Source: Trematomus loennbergii
Taxonomy: Eukaryota; Chordata; Actinopteri; Perciformes; Nototheniidae
Direction of reading: 5' to 3'
NCBI GenBank assembly: GCA_012861695.1
Contig: JAAOOA010000002.1
Location: 20,573,803 to 20,637,802 of the forward strand
DNA: 64,000 nt
Of this stretch, positions 29,379 through 41,175 are shown in pieces. The notes beneath the pieces are model-generated. The model was not told the origin of the DNA and did not search any database. It was given only the letters and a program-made list of their open reading frames with translations. Positions within the stretch are counted from its first letter, which is position 1; the number at the start of each line of letters is the position of its first letter. The position numbers were made by a program, and so were the translations under genes.

Positions 29379-30175
29379 CTGATAAAAGAGTTGAAAGCAA
29401 TGGCAGCTTGGAAGGAGAGTTGTAGGAATGGGCTGAACTCCTGCTGAATCCTCTTTTGCCCCTTTCACACCAACGTGGTTCCAGGGCAGAGCTAGAGCCT
29501 GATAAGCACCATTTGTTCCTGTTCACACCGCAGCAGAGCCGGCTCTAAGCACAGAAAGCCGGTGCTTACCAAGCACCAACAAATTGTCGGTCTAGAAGCA
29601 AGAACCGCACACGTCACGCTTACGTCGGAGGGGGGCGAGATTAACCTGAGCTAACAGTTTATGGCGAGTACGGCAAATAAAAGTTGTAACAAGCAGTAGC
29701 GCTGAGCAAAGTGACTAGAATGCAACCACACACAAAAAAACACACTTTATAAAGTCAGGCAACACTAACCAGGCTTCGTGTGATTATGTTTATTTGTACC
29801 TTACTTTGACCATCCGTTCCCTGTTATTGATCATTGTGGAGAGCAAGCAGACGTTTTGTTTTGTAGCAGCTATCGGATGGAATCAATACATGGACTGCAC
29901 AGGTTGTCATGTCCGACTATCACAAGTAGAATCATAATGAAAAATGGGCGGCAGTTAGCAGCAGTTAGCTCGCCTCCTGCTCCGGCTCTCTCCTGCTCCG
30001 CCGGCCCGCCCGGGGGGGTCTTCGCGGTGGGTCTGGGCTCCTGGACTCCGCTGGTCGCGGAGCTCGGATCCGGTTCTGCTTTGACGGGGAGTTTCTCTTT
30101 CTGGCCGTCTCTGGGCCGCGGCCCCGCGGGCATCTCTGCTGCCTTCAGAAGCGCCTCGGAGATATCACTACTGGC

Positions 30176-31190
30176 ATGATGGCGGCGTCTCAACAAAGAC
30201 AAGAGAAAGAGAGCGAGGATTGCTCTTTGCTGCCTTTAGTTCATGATATTATCAAATGTTCCGACATCCGGCACAACACTAGCCAACTGTCAACAACTCC
30301 CGCAACTGGGCTCACGCCCGTTACGGACTCCAGCACTGAAATAACGCACGGCCAAGGTAGGAGTGGTATAATTGAAACTATAAACAAGGATGATAAGTGT
30401 GTGAAATGCGACACTGGGGGAAAATAGCTTATACAGTGCGAACGGTGTGACGAATGGTCTTGTTTCAAATGCCAGAACATACCGGCAGCCATGGGTAAGG
30501 CCATAAACAAATTTGCTTCATTACATTGGTACTGCCTATCATGTGAACCTGCTGCTAGGTTAGCTTGTCCTGCCAAGGAACTATTTAGCCAACTGTCGGT
30601 AGACAAAACAGCCGAGGCGATTTGTGTCCCAAAAAGTAGAATATCTCCTGGCAGACGCAAAGCAGCAGATACAAATCTCATATGCCGACACAGTGAAGAC
30701 CTGGGCAGAAATGACCAAAACAAGTGAAACATCTGCACCACCAAACTTTAAGAAAATAATGAAAGAAGCTAGAGATGAACAGATGACCGTGAATCCAGAG
30801 AGAACAACCTGATCATCTACCAAGCAGATGAAGTACTGAAGAAACCCCGGTTCTTTGACAGTCTTTGTGAACACATTCTTGAAATAGGGAAACTTCAGAC
30901 CAAACAGGTTATCAGACTAGGAACACAGGCTACCCAGGGCCCCAAACGGAACAGACCATTAAAAATTGTCCTCAACAACAGGGATGACAAAGAGAAAATA
31001 TTCAAGAATGTGAGGAAACTAAAAACAGTGAAAACAAGTATCAGAGGATAAGCATTTCAAATGACTACAACAAGGAAGATCGTGAACTCATCAGGAATAA
31101 AGTCGAGGAGGCCAAGGCAGCAGCCGATGAGTCAAAAGACTATGTCTTCCGAGTTTGCGGTCCACCTGGAACCTGCGACTAGTCAAACTA
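30176..31190 (+). pseudogene. LINE ORF1 remnant with PHD-like zinc finger
   Basis: ORF1 of this LINE type encodes an RNA-binding/chaperone protein. The frame opens with ATGATGGCGGCG near 30176. A zinc finger follows at about 30400-30560 (CVKC, then CERC, CFKC, then HWYCLSC), spaced as in PHD fingers. It is broken by a TAG stop at 30425-30427 between the first and second cysteine pairs. The frame shifts near 30620-30640 into a coiled-coil-like segment (QQIQISYADTVKTWAEM), with a further stop near 30810. The C-terminal end shows KEDRELIRNKVEEAK and a VCGPP motif near 31165, typical of this group. It is not a host gene. Confidence 0.72.
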
Positions 31191-31389
31191 AGGAAGCAAG
31201 AATAGATCTCGAACCCATAACCCAATATAGAGAAAACGAACACCCAGCAACCACCAATAACAATGTAATATCGACAACTGAAAACCAATCTGAAATCAGT
31301 GACCAAGAAGTGAGTGAAAGCCTGTCAACCATAAACACAACCTCAGCGGATTACTCAGCCGACAACATTGTAGGGACCACAACCAACAG

Positions 31390-33575
31390 ACATAATCAAT
31401 GGCGAACAATCTTGATCAACTGTGGTGGTGTAAAGGGCAAGACCCCCAACCTGCATGCTCTCATCGATGACACCAAACCAGATTGCATAATTGGGAACGA
31501 GACATGGCTAGATGAAACCATAAAGAATGTGCAATATTCCCCAAACACTATACCATTTTTAGGAAGGATCGCAATATAAACGGAGGTGGAGTCTTCATCG
31601 GCATAAAGGAAGGCTTTACAGCAACAAGGATTGCAACCACAGACACAGAAATTGAAATCATGTGGGTCTCGGTCAAGGTTCCCCAAGCGAGCAAAACATT
31701 CTACATTGGTAGCTTCTATAGACCACCAAGTGACCATCACACCAAACTGGATGAGCTTCGGAAATCAATTTCTCTATTGCCTGGTAATGCATCAGAAAAA
31801 ACAATAAGAAACATGTTCAGAATAACCTTCGCAGTGCACACTGGGACTATATCGAAAACACACTCACCCAGAGTCTTGCTGAAAACAACACCAGACTATT
31901 CTGGAAATATGTCAAAGAGTGTGGAGCGGGCAACATTGGAATCTCCCCTATTCGAGAGGGTGAAGACCTCTACAGTAGCAGCAAAGACAAGGCTGAACTA
32001 ATCAACAAACAATTTAAATCTATATTTACTAAGGATGATGGTAGCCAGCCCTCTATATCAGGAGATCCAGCCCCGCAGATAGAAGACCTGATCATCCCGA
32101 CTGAAGGAGTGACCAACCTACTGGCAAATATAAAGATCAACAAGGCTAGCGGCCCAGATGGTCTACCCAATCGCATACTCAAAATGCTGGCCCCCCAAAT
32201 AGGCCCACTGCTCAAGTGCATATTCACGCAGTCACTGCAGACAGGAAATGTACCCGATGACTGGCTGCAGGCAAACGTTACGCCTATATTCAAGAAAGGG
32301 GACCGGCACACAGCCGCAAATTACAGACCAGTTTCCCTGACAGTAGTATGTTGTAAACTCCTGGAACACATCATTTGTAAACACCTGTTGAATCACCTGG
32401 AAAGGCATAATGTCCTCACCCCGTTCCAGCATGGATTTCGACAAAACCATTCGTGTGAAACTCAACTCCTAGTCACAATGCATGACCTGGCAAAATATCA
32501 TGACCAGCAAATGCAAGTCGATGTGGCAATCCTTGATTTCTCAAAGGCTTTCGACACGGTCCCACATAAGCGCCTGTTGCAAAAGTGGCCCACATGGGTA
32601 TAACCGGCCCAATACTTGATTGGACCACAACCTTTCTCATGCAAAGAAGCCAACAAGTAGTCGTAGAAGGGGTGAAATCAAGTACAGTTCATGTTGACTC
32701 TGGTGTCCCACAAGGCACTGTGTTGGGTCCATTGCTTTTCCTATGCTACATTAATGACCTGCCGTCACATGTAGCATCCACAGTGCGGTTATTCGCGGAT
32801 GACTGCCTACTCTACAGGCCTATTAAAAATGGAAGTGACCAAGAAGACCTACAGGGTGACCTGACCAGACTTCAGGAATGGGCTAACACTTGGGGAATGT
32901 GCTTTAATGCTAGTAAGTGCTACGTCCTACGAACAAGCAGATCAACAAACCTGCACACTAAAAACTATACTCTGTGTGGCCAGGTGTTAAAAGAGGTGAC
33001 CCACCAGCCTTATCTTGGGGTAGAAATTCATAATAACCTGAAGCCAAATTGTAACACAGGCAAACCGTTCGCTCGGCTTCCTACACCGGAACCTGCGACG
33101 TTGTCCCCAGAAACTGAAGGAGACAGCTTTTGTGGCCCTAGTACGCTCTAAACTAGATTACGCCAGCTCGGTCTGGGACCCCTACACTGATAAAGACAGT
33201 GATGCCCTGGAATCAGTACAAAGAAGAGGTGCAAGATTCATTTTTGGAGATTATGAATGGGACAGCAGTGTCACAGAAATGCTCAAGCGGTTGAACTGGG
33301 TGGAATTGAGTGAAAGGCGGCGATTGGCTCGTTTGGTTCTCTTCTTCAAGATTGTCCATAACATCTCAGCCATTGATGCATCAATGTACCTAGAGCCAGT
33401 TAGAAGTGCAACCCGCAAAGCCAACTCTTTGAACTTCGAGCGAATCTTCGCTACTAGTGACACTCTTAAATACTTTTTCTTTCCAAGAACAATCAGAGAG
33501 TGGAACTTGCTACCAGAAGAAGCTGTCATCGCAGAGTCCGTGGAGTGCTTCCGGCAAATTTTAAGAGACATTTAG
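31390..33575 (+). pseudogene. LINE ORF2 remnant: endonuclease plus reverse transcriptase
   Basis: ORF2 supplies the nicking endonuclease and reverse transcriptase of the LINE. Endonuclease pieces are NCGGVKGK, PDCIIGNETWLDE (31470-31515), GGGVFIGIK and GSFYRPP (31705-31725). The frame changes at about 31575, and most of the endonuclease C-terminus appears deleted after about 31790. Reverse transcriptase blocks follow: KASGPDGLPNRIL (32140-32180), NYRPVSLT, VDVAILDFSKAFDTVPHK (catalytic Asp), a frameshift near 32590, then SGVPQGTVLGPLLFLCYIND and RLFADDCLLYRP (32785-32822, FADD catalytic box). After another shift near 33100, a C-terminal LDYASSVWDPYT...RGARFIFGDY segment ends at the stop near 33575. 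Confidence 0.85.
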
Positions 33576-33844
33576 CGGGATCATCCATCCCCCACTGAGC
33601 GTGATACCTCTGGGTTCTGCTCAGTATTAATCCAGATCCGACCCAGTCCCCCATTGTTGTTGTTGTGAGCGCCGTTGGGGAGAAAATCAGCTACGTAAAC
33701 GGTGACGTCATGATGCAGCAGCGGCAGCACCAGTCGGGCTCTGGGCGGTGTGAACAAAACGGGGGCTGAAAAGAAAAACCAGTTCCGAACCAGAAGAGCA
33801 CTAGCATGGAGCTAGAACAGGAGCCGCGTTGGTGTGAAAGGGGC

Positions 33845-34491
<647 letters not shown>

Positions 34492-34493
<2 letters not shown>

Positions 34494-35587
34494 CATATGT
34501 CTACAACAGTGTTTACATCCAGCAAAAGCTAAAAATGATACTAGTAGAGTCATAATAATAATAATGCATTTTTCATATATTAACAATATATTAGCAATCA
34601 GTCTGTTTTATTTTCCTTCATTATTGGAATAATCTTTGAGCTTGAACTTCTTCTTAAACTTCAATAGGGCCATAAGTGAGGTCTTTATATAGTTGCATTT
34701 CAAAGAAAGAAAAGCAGCACAACTTCCAATTTGAGCAGTTGGAGCCAGTAATTCTTTTGGCATTTTTCTTGAAAAATAGCTGAAAAGATCAATGAATCAT
34801 CATTAACTGATTCATTTTTAGCTGACTGGCTTATTGATTCTTTGTGAAGCTTATAATGTCCTCTCCTTTTTTGTCAAAGTGCAGATATGGGCTGATAACA
34901 TTTTTCTAAGCAGAAGTGTGTGGCGTTGTTGTACTGGGTTGAGTTAGAGAAGTCTAAAATGCTGCCAAACATAATTAGAAAACTCTATATTGGCTAGGAA
35001 GGCAGAATGTCAGTATTGTTGAGACTAACCTTTAATGGTGTATAGATTGTTGTAGAGATAGTGAGCTTTTCTTGCACTGTGCATTCCTACTGCTCTGGTA
35101 ATCTAATTCAAATCTGCAAGCATACGTGATATTTGATGTGTGGGTGTATTTTTATCAACTTGCTCTTTGTGCTTATTGTCTGGAAAAACGTTATATTTTT
35201 GTAGAACAAGAAGTTATGTTTTTAATATAACCATGTGTCTTTATTGTGCTAACCTTTAAATGTGCTTTTTGTGGCCACCTTCAGTGGGTGCTACACATCT
35301 TTAAGTATTAATGACAAGATCTGAACATTATAACCTTCACACAGACTGGATTCATTGCAGGGCTGTTGCATCGAAAACCATTATGAATTTTAATAAAGTG
35401 TACTACTAAACTCTAATTAAGAACACAATGACAGCCTTTGTAATATGATGTGAAGACAAATAGCAGATATAAGAACAGGGGTCCCTGAGGTTTTATGGAA
35501 ACCAGGTCTAGAAATATTCTAAAATCCGAACACCAGATGTATATTTAATAATTCACCTGTATAGTGCTCTCTTTTCTCTCTCCCTTT
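34492..35587. other. Non-coding, nothing recognised
   Basis: AT-rich unique sequence immediately upstream of the schip1 promoter-like zone. No exon is seen. Confidence 0.5.
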
Positions 35588-35611
35588 CTCTCTCTCTCTC
35601 TCTCTCTCTCT
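35588..35611. repeat. (TC)n microsatellite
   Basis: A TC dinucleotide run of 24 bp inside a longer pyrimidine tract (35568-35611), just before the CpG-richer promoter-like region. Confidence 0.9.
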
Positions 35612-35639
35612 GGCTGTAATTTGCAAGGTCAGTGGGTGC

Positions 35640-36217
35640 AGAAGGTTGGGCTTTAGTTGTGTTCTGTCGTCGTCACTTTCTCCTCAGAGCTGCAGGCTGC
35701 GACAGAGAGCCACGGTTATAGTGAGAGCCTGTGCCAGCCGGGGAGCAGCAGCATGCTTCTTGTGCGCTTAGTTTTAAGTTTCTAGGTAATAACTGAGCGA
35801 TAAAGGCGTCTTGAAACGTGCCCACAATATAAGGGGACGCACTTTACTTGCAGCTTATTCATTTTCCAGCTGACGTGGGAGCAGGAGAGTGCGGACTGGA
35901 CTGCTGGTTGGACATCGCTGTATGCGAGGAGAGGAGATGCGTTGACCTGCTGGGATTTAAAGACATCTACGTTATTTTGTCCAATCAGGCAGGACTCCTC
36001 GGTTGTCTCCTCTGTGCACGGACTAGGCTACACATTCAGAGCGATGACTGTACTGAATTGTCCACCGGCTCTCTGTAATTTCTCCAGCGAAGCCAGCCTC
36101 ACCGCCTCCCGCCCTTAAAATAAAGCTGCTGTGAAACAAGTCAGCAGCGTCGCCGTTGTCTAACAGCTGGGATTTACACTTTACAATGTCTTGAGACGCG
36201 ACGGGGAAGCTACAAAG
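35640..36217 (+). promoter_or_regulatory. schip1: Candidate schip1 promoter and 5' untranslated exon
   Basis: CpG density rises sharply here compared with the AT-rich flanks. A TATA-like tataagg lies at 35828-35834, which would place a start site roughly 25-35 bp downstream. The following sequence up to 36217 contains no long ATG-led frame (an apparent 76-codon frame begins with TTG) and leads into an ATG followed by a splice donor at 36227. A CpG-rich zone continues to about 37270, so more than one start site is likely. Assignment to schip1 rests on strand, position and phase with the coding exon at 38974. The start site is inferred, not shown. Confidence 0.5.
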
Positions 36218-36226
36218 ATGATGACA
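36218..36226 (+). CDS. schip1: Candidate start exon of long SCHIP1 isoform (MMT)
   Basis: ATG ATG ACA is followed directly by gtgagt, a strong donor. The ATG has an A at -3. The exon ends in phase 0 and the coding exon at 38974 begins in phase 0, so splicing would give MMT-DYREDGMDL. Human SCHIP1 isoforms also join different short N-termini onto DYREDG at this same junction, which makes a tiny alternative start exon plausible. The sequence does not resemble a mammalian N-terminus I know, and three codons carry little information, so this rests on donor quality, phase and promoter context. Confidence 0.4.
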
Positions 36227-37221
36227 GTGAGTATCGTATATTTTAGGTCGTAGCCCCGGTAAGGTTAATGCAGGCGGTGACTTGAATTGTGTCTGGTAAC
36301 ATGCTGTAGTGAATCTAAGGGGTCAAGGCTGTATTGGGTGTCAGTCTCCGTGTGATAGTGTGCTTTAAGGCGTTTCTGTCACCGCTGTTGCCGGGGGATA
36401 TCAGGTGCCTCCTGGGACTTTTTGGGAGCATTACATCATTTAAGTAGCCTATGAATGACCACATTTTGGAAACTCACGCGTATTATCCACATTTGTATAG
36501 TTTGTACTAAAAATCAAATGTCAACACTTAATGACATGATAGCCTATGTTGACAGATGAAATCATGCAACTGTCATCCGTGTAGAAATGCCACTTGGCGT
36601 GGCCAGTCTACGCTCGACGCACGCAAAGACTGGGCGTATGCTATGATGCCCCCTTGCAAGCTACCTAGAGAACAACGGGAAGAGTTGTGAGGGTAGTCTT
36701 TGACATATATTAAACGCCCCCCAGACACCCGCCCGGCTGCGGGGTGGGGATCTGTGCAGCTGTCAATTTGCATGTATTTCGTGGCCAAATCCATCCTGTA
36801 TGGTCCGCCTGGCTGCGCGTTAATCCCGCAGCGGATCAGCTTTACCGCTCCAGCCTGCCGCCTTGCAGCGCATTCCTCTCTCTCATACGCACACTTTAAA
36901 TGATTACATTATTATAATCGGGCTTATGTGACCATCATGTATTGACGCGATCATATCTGGAAAACAAGCGCTTGTTTTGGAGGCTGCACAGATCGGGATA
37001 ACAGTTAAAGAAGAAGGATCGCTGACCGAGATTTGAAACGGGAACGCAGCTCGGATACTACGCTGCTTTCATTCAGCGTTCTTCCTACTTTGGAGAGAAA
37101 AACTCCTCCCGGTGCCTGTAACCGGGGTTTTATAGCACTTAGAGCCGGTGAGAAAGCCAGGATGACAGGCTGGCTCACACACCACGGGGACTGGTGACCG
37201 TGTGGTGATCCAGCGCGTTTG
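36227..37221. other. CpG-rich intron/promoter zone between candidate start exons
   Basis: CpG-rich clusters at 36590-36630, 36710-36850 and 37010-37220 are compatible with a CpG-island-like promoter area. A short ATG-led upstream frame (37162-37197, 11 codons plus stop) ends 24 nt before the ATG at 37222. No conserved coding exon is recognised. Confidence 0.5.
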
Positions 37222-37233
37222 ATGAGCACGTCG
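37222..37233 (+). CDS. schip1: Second candidate start exon of long SCHIP1 isoform (MSTS)
   Basis: ATG AGC ACG TCG is followed by gtaagg, a good donor, in phase 0. An in-frame TGA at 37195-37197 lies just upstream, so this ATG would be the start. Splicing to 38974 would give MSTS-DYREDGMDL. The end of the short peptide resembles the residues before DYRED in mammalian forms (a serine or SSTP stretch), but four codons cannot prove homology. It may be an alternative to the MMT exon or a chance match. The surrounding CpG-rich sequence supports a nearby transcription start. Confidence 0.4.
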
Positions 37234-38973
37234 GTAAGGTTGTTCTCCGCTCTACTGCTAGGCAACATTGATATATTCTTCAGACTCTGCTACATTTTGA
37301 AGGCTAAACATTATGTTTTTTTGTTATTTGTATAATCGTGAATAGGTACGTATTGCTGTACAATAACAGGTCTAAGCGATTTCAGAGAATCAGGCCATAA
37401 GTAGGCCAGTACTGTTGTGTGCCCTTAAATCCTCCCTCTTCAGTTGTAAAACCAACGGGGGCTCCTGGAGTTTTTCATGTCAAGAACCCACATATTGTTG
37501 GTAATGATCCCTTTGAACCGATTATTGGATTAAACATGTTATAGACTTTGGAGTAACAAGCAAAACGGTTGTCATACATTTTGGCATTGCCTAATTCTTG
37601 AGTGATTTAATAATACTACAATTTAACTCTCCCTATGAACACACTGGAGGTCCCAGCTCCCTAGTGGCAATGCAATATGTTACCAAGGCCAAGTAGCCTA
37701 TTCCATAACATTAAGATATAGTTTAAAGTATCCAATAACACCTTGCCAAGGTGAAATGTGGCTTTATGGCCCAATATGAGCAGCTGGTACCATCTTTATC
37801 TCTGCTGCAGCTTCACTTCTATTCTCTTTGACACACTAGCATTTCATGGATAAATGCAAGCCCCTCATCATAGAGTGGCTTAAGTCTCTAAATCCCATCA
37901 GCAATTTGTGTATCTGGACTCCAAGATGCTGAGTCATATTGCTTTGCCTAACACAGATATTTTCTGCATTGTGCTTTGACGTCAACAGCCAGTGCCTGAG
38001 CAGGTGTGGTTAAGTACGTAGCCATACCTCAAGAAAGCTTTTTATAATTTGGATAATACTGTATTACAGTTTGGCAATTTCATCCACGAAGGTCTTGTTT
38101 AAAATGACAGTAAATCTTGATGGTCTACACCAGTAATTAGCAATCTTCATAATTAATTTATTTTCCAAAGCAGCTCATAATGTCGATCACCTAGGAACGT
38201 GTCGTTAATTTCTCTTGGCCTTTAGAGAAATGTAGCTTTTCATTAACTTTTAAAAGAGGTGTGAGACGAAAATGTCACTCCTGTGTAGGAAAAGAATGAT
38301 GACTCAGGTCAGGTGGAGATTTGTGGTGGGTTGTAAACAACACAGACGTTTTCATTAGCTGTGAACTAATCAGTCAGGCAGTGATTGGGTCTCTGCAGGA
38401 GCAACACAGTCAAGGTTATCAGGAACCCTGGTCGCATCTGTGCATGTCACATTTTGGTGTGTTGAGTATTGACATGTCAGTGTCACTCACTCTCACTCTA
38501 ACCACCCTGTTTTTTCTCCCTGTGGTGCTGTACAGATGTAGCAGTGGGTGGTGGGATATTATTCTAACATATCCAGCCACACGCACTACGCATTTTCTTT
38601 GTTTGTAAAGTGTTGCATAAGCCCACAAACACACACATGTACACATTTACCAGAGAAAAATATAATGAGTAAGCCTTGTCTTTAAGGGAAGCTTTTGTGC
38701 AGTGCAGTTGTATAACAGAAGACCAGAAAACAAGTCTTAGAGGGACAACTACATAATTCTGAGCAGAAAGGAAGTGCTTTGTGGTTGCTGGTCTCCAACC
38801 ACAACATTGGTGTGACTAATCTAAGTCTACACACTTCCTTAAATTCTCTTTTAATTTTCCTCTTCTTCTCCCTCCTCCCCTATCTTTTATTTTTTCTCAA
38901 TTTGTAAACTCCTGGCCTTGCACATGCTTGTTCTTTAGTTTCATTATTTTTTTCTGTTCCCTTCTCGTTGCAG
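37234..38973 (+). other. schip1: schip1 intron
   Basis: This lies between the candidate start exons and the large coding exon. It ends in a good acceptor: a T/C-rich tract (38946-38970) followed by cag at 38971-38973. No further exon is seen within it. Confidence 0.6.
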
Positions 38974-39752
38974 GATTATCGGGAGGATGGCATGGACCTG
39001 GGGAGTGATGCATCCAGTCGCTCCAGCTCAGAGTCCAACTCCAACAAGGTAACACCTTGCTCTCCTTCTCTTGACCTGGCCACTTTGGAGGACTACAAAT
39101 CCTCCCCCTCTCTGGACCTTGTCACCTTAGAGGACTACGAGGAGGACGAGGACTACCAAGAGTATAAGAAGAAGGTGATAGAGGAGTGGGAGAGTGAGTA
39201 TGGAGAGGGCTACACCTCTCCAAAGCCTCCTGGTCAGGAGGAAGTTGGAGGAGGCGTTGTTGGGGAGGACATTCTTGGTGAGGGCTACAGGAAGACAGTG
39301 AACAGTCGCAGCCTCGCTGAAGAATTGGAGGATGTGAAGACTGTCCCGCCCCCCCCGGCTTCCGGCGGACACACTGCCACCTCGGTCGCAGCCGTCCCAG
39401 AGGAACTGAAACAGAACGGCAATCTGATTTTGCCCAGGAGCCACCAGCTCAGCTCCCCCGGTACACCACGGAGCGGCACAGGGACTCCTAACCCCGCCAC
39501 CGCAGCTCCAGCAAAGGCAGGGGGAGCCGCAGCACTGCCGGGGGTGGTGGTAGTGGAGGAGGAAGCAGTGGAGGGACTGGGGGACGGATGGGGGGATACA
39601 AAGAGGACAAGGTTTTAGAGGAGGAGCCTTTGCCCACCATGGACTGGGCAGCCCTTGAGAGGCACCTGGCTGGGCTGCAGTGCAGAGAGCAGGAGAACCA
39701 GAACCTCAACCACAACCAGAACCACATCATGGGCAAGACCAACTACACCTCG
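38974..39752 (+). CDS. schip1: schip1 large N-terminal coding exon (apparent frameshift)
   Basis: SCHIP1 binds merlin/schwannomin (NF2). Its IQCJ-fused form is a cytoplasmic partner of ankyrin-G at axon initial segments and nodes. This exon opens after a cag acceptor with DYREDGMDLGSDASSRSSSES and continues through NKVTPCS, SLDLxTLEDYEED, YKKKVIEEW and ELKQNGNL. It ends with MDWAALERHLAGLQCREQE, then NYTS before gtaagt. These blocks match the mammalian long isoform in order. The region is acidic and low-complexity, with no catalytic domain; the coiled coil lies in exons outside the window. The exon reads in one frame to about 39490, but the MDWAALE block is in another frame, so a base is missing or gained between 39492 and 39618. 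This may be an assembly error in G/C runs or a real lesion. The SPSLDL motif is duplicated. Confidence 0.93.
39061..39144 (+). repeat. In-frame duplication of the SPSLDLxTLEDY motif in schip1
   Basis: Two adjacent 42-bp units (39061-39102 and 39103-39144) encode SPSLDLATLEDY and SPSLDLVTLEDY. Over 12 codons there are six silent changes and one Ala/Val change, so the peptide has been kept while the DNA drifted. My recollection of mammalian SCHIP1 has one such motif. Confidence 0.75.
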
Positions 39753-40724
39753 GTAAGTTTCTATTTCACTTGTTGTTTCTGTGTGTTCCTGTGGGGTTTG
39801 CTGCTTGTGTGTCAAAGGTTATCTTTCACCGAGTTTTCACATGCCCTGGTTGGCTTCTGTAATCCAGCAGTTATCTGTGTCAGATGCACCCTGGAAACAT
39901 GGGGTTAGGCTTGCTGGAGTAAGAAAGAGGGATTAGTCGGCTAATGTAGCGCTAAGCTATGTGGCCCAGCTTTCAACTATACTATCAACTCTGGCCCTCA
40001 TAAGTACACTGATTCAGAGAATATATGTCCAACAGTGCAAGCATTATTTAATGACTTTGGGCAGATAATCACTACAGCAAATGTATGTTTCTGACCTTAC
40101 AGTTTTGTATTGGTTTAACCTAATTTAAAGAAATCTGGATGTACTTTGTTGTGGCTATGTGGTGTTTCTACCAGAAGAGGTCAGTGTTGCATTGATGGTC
40201 TGCAGAGAGCCGCTGCAGGCCTTTCATGCCACACCAGCAGCTCAACCTCTAAAAGCTGTTATGATTCATTTACAATCTCATGACATCGCTCAGTTTAAAT
40301 CAAAATCCCTGCCAGAGTTTTATGGTTTATTGTTGGTGTGTGGGTCCAAAAAGGGTGTAGCTTTGAAAATGTTTAGGGAGGAGCAGGAGAAAATTGTTTA
40401 CAGCAGTCACAGTATCCAGTGCAAACTACAAGCTCTTGTGTCACTAAGTAAAAGTAAGCAAGGGCAAATGTGTGTTTGATAAAGGGGCATTGGTGTGGTG
40501 GGGCATTTGGTATTCAAGCACCAAGACCTTTTCTTCAGTGCACACAGACAATGGCTGCAGCCAGTGCCATTGTGAGTGTGTTGTGTGTGTTGTGTGTCTT
40601 TGTTTTTCTGTCCTGGAGGCCCCCCCCGTCTCCCTGAGGCATGTAAGGAATGCAGCGGGAGAAATGGGGGATGAGAGGAAGGAAAGGATAGTAGATGGTA
40701 TCTTTAGGACTCGGCATTTTTGGG

Positions 40725-40912
<188 letters not shown>

Positions 40913-41088
40913 AATGTTCATTACCTGCTGTCCGACTTAAACGAGAAGGTCACCTCCTGGCTGGCTTTAGTCTGGGGAGAGTCTGCTCTTTCTCCGTCTC
41001 TCCTTCCCTAGGCAATGGGCTGTGATATAATTGACCTGGGTGGAGAAGCATATCTTGAAAGAGAGCCTCTGTCTCACATGCAGCACAA

Positions 41089-41097
41089 ACACACACA

Positions 41098-41172
<75 letters not shown>
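41089..41172. repeat. (CA)n microsatellite
   Basis: An array of about 84 bp with a CC interruption near 41104 and an AA interruption near 41137. Confidence 0.96.

Positions 41173-41175
<3 letters not shown>

Larger units (their letters stand above)
29940..33667 (+). mobile_element. Decayed CR1/jockey-type LINE nested in the DNA element
   Basis: A + strand non-LTR retrotransposon has a GC-rich 5' region (about 29940-30175, probably its untranslated leader), ORF1 remnant, ORF2 remnant and a 3' tail ending in short TTG repeats (33653-33667). Immediately after the tail the sequence returns to the right arm of the host DNA element, showing the LINE landed inside it. Several stops, frameshifts and an apparent internal deletion show that it is inactive. 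The 5' boundary is estimated from composition, and no target duplication was set. Confidence 0.82.
29458..33844. mobile_element. TIR-bounded DNA element interrupted by a LINE
   Basis: The left end begins GCCCCTTTCACACCAACGTGG and the reverse complement of the right end begins GCCCCTTTCACACCAACGCGG. The match extends to about 25 bp with two differences. Both flanking arms (29458 to about 29900, and about 33667-33844) contain GC-rich gctagagcc/gctagaac-type words and gttcacaccgc motifs in mirrored orientation, as expected of one inverted-repeat element. A non-LTR retrotransposon fills the middle. No target duplication is obvious at the outer ends, so the superfamily is left open. No transposase is visible. 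Confidence 0.72.

Noticed and set aside
29056..29526. 156-codon minus-strand frame and a 96-codon + strand frame
   Set aside because: They cross the hAT-like element and its boundary, and are open because the CpG-rich interior lacks stop codons. No transposase motif.
29870..30202. Two opposing GC-rich frames of about 110 codons
   Set aside because: They fall in the GC-rich leader of the LINE; low-complexity Ala/Gly/Pro/Ser on both strands, not a host gene.
35848..36078. 76-codon frame considered as an upstream ORF of schip1
   Set aside because: It opens with TTG, not ATG, so it is just an open stretch in the untranslated region.
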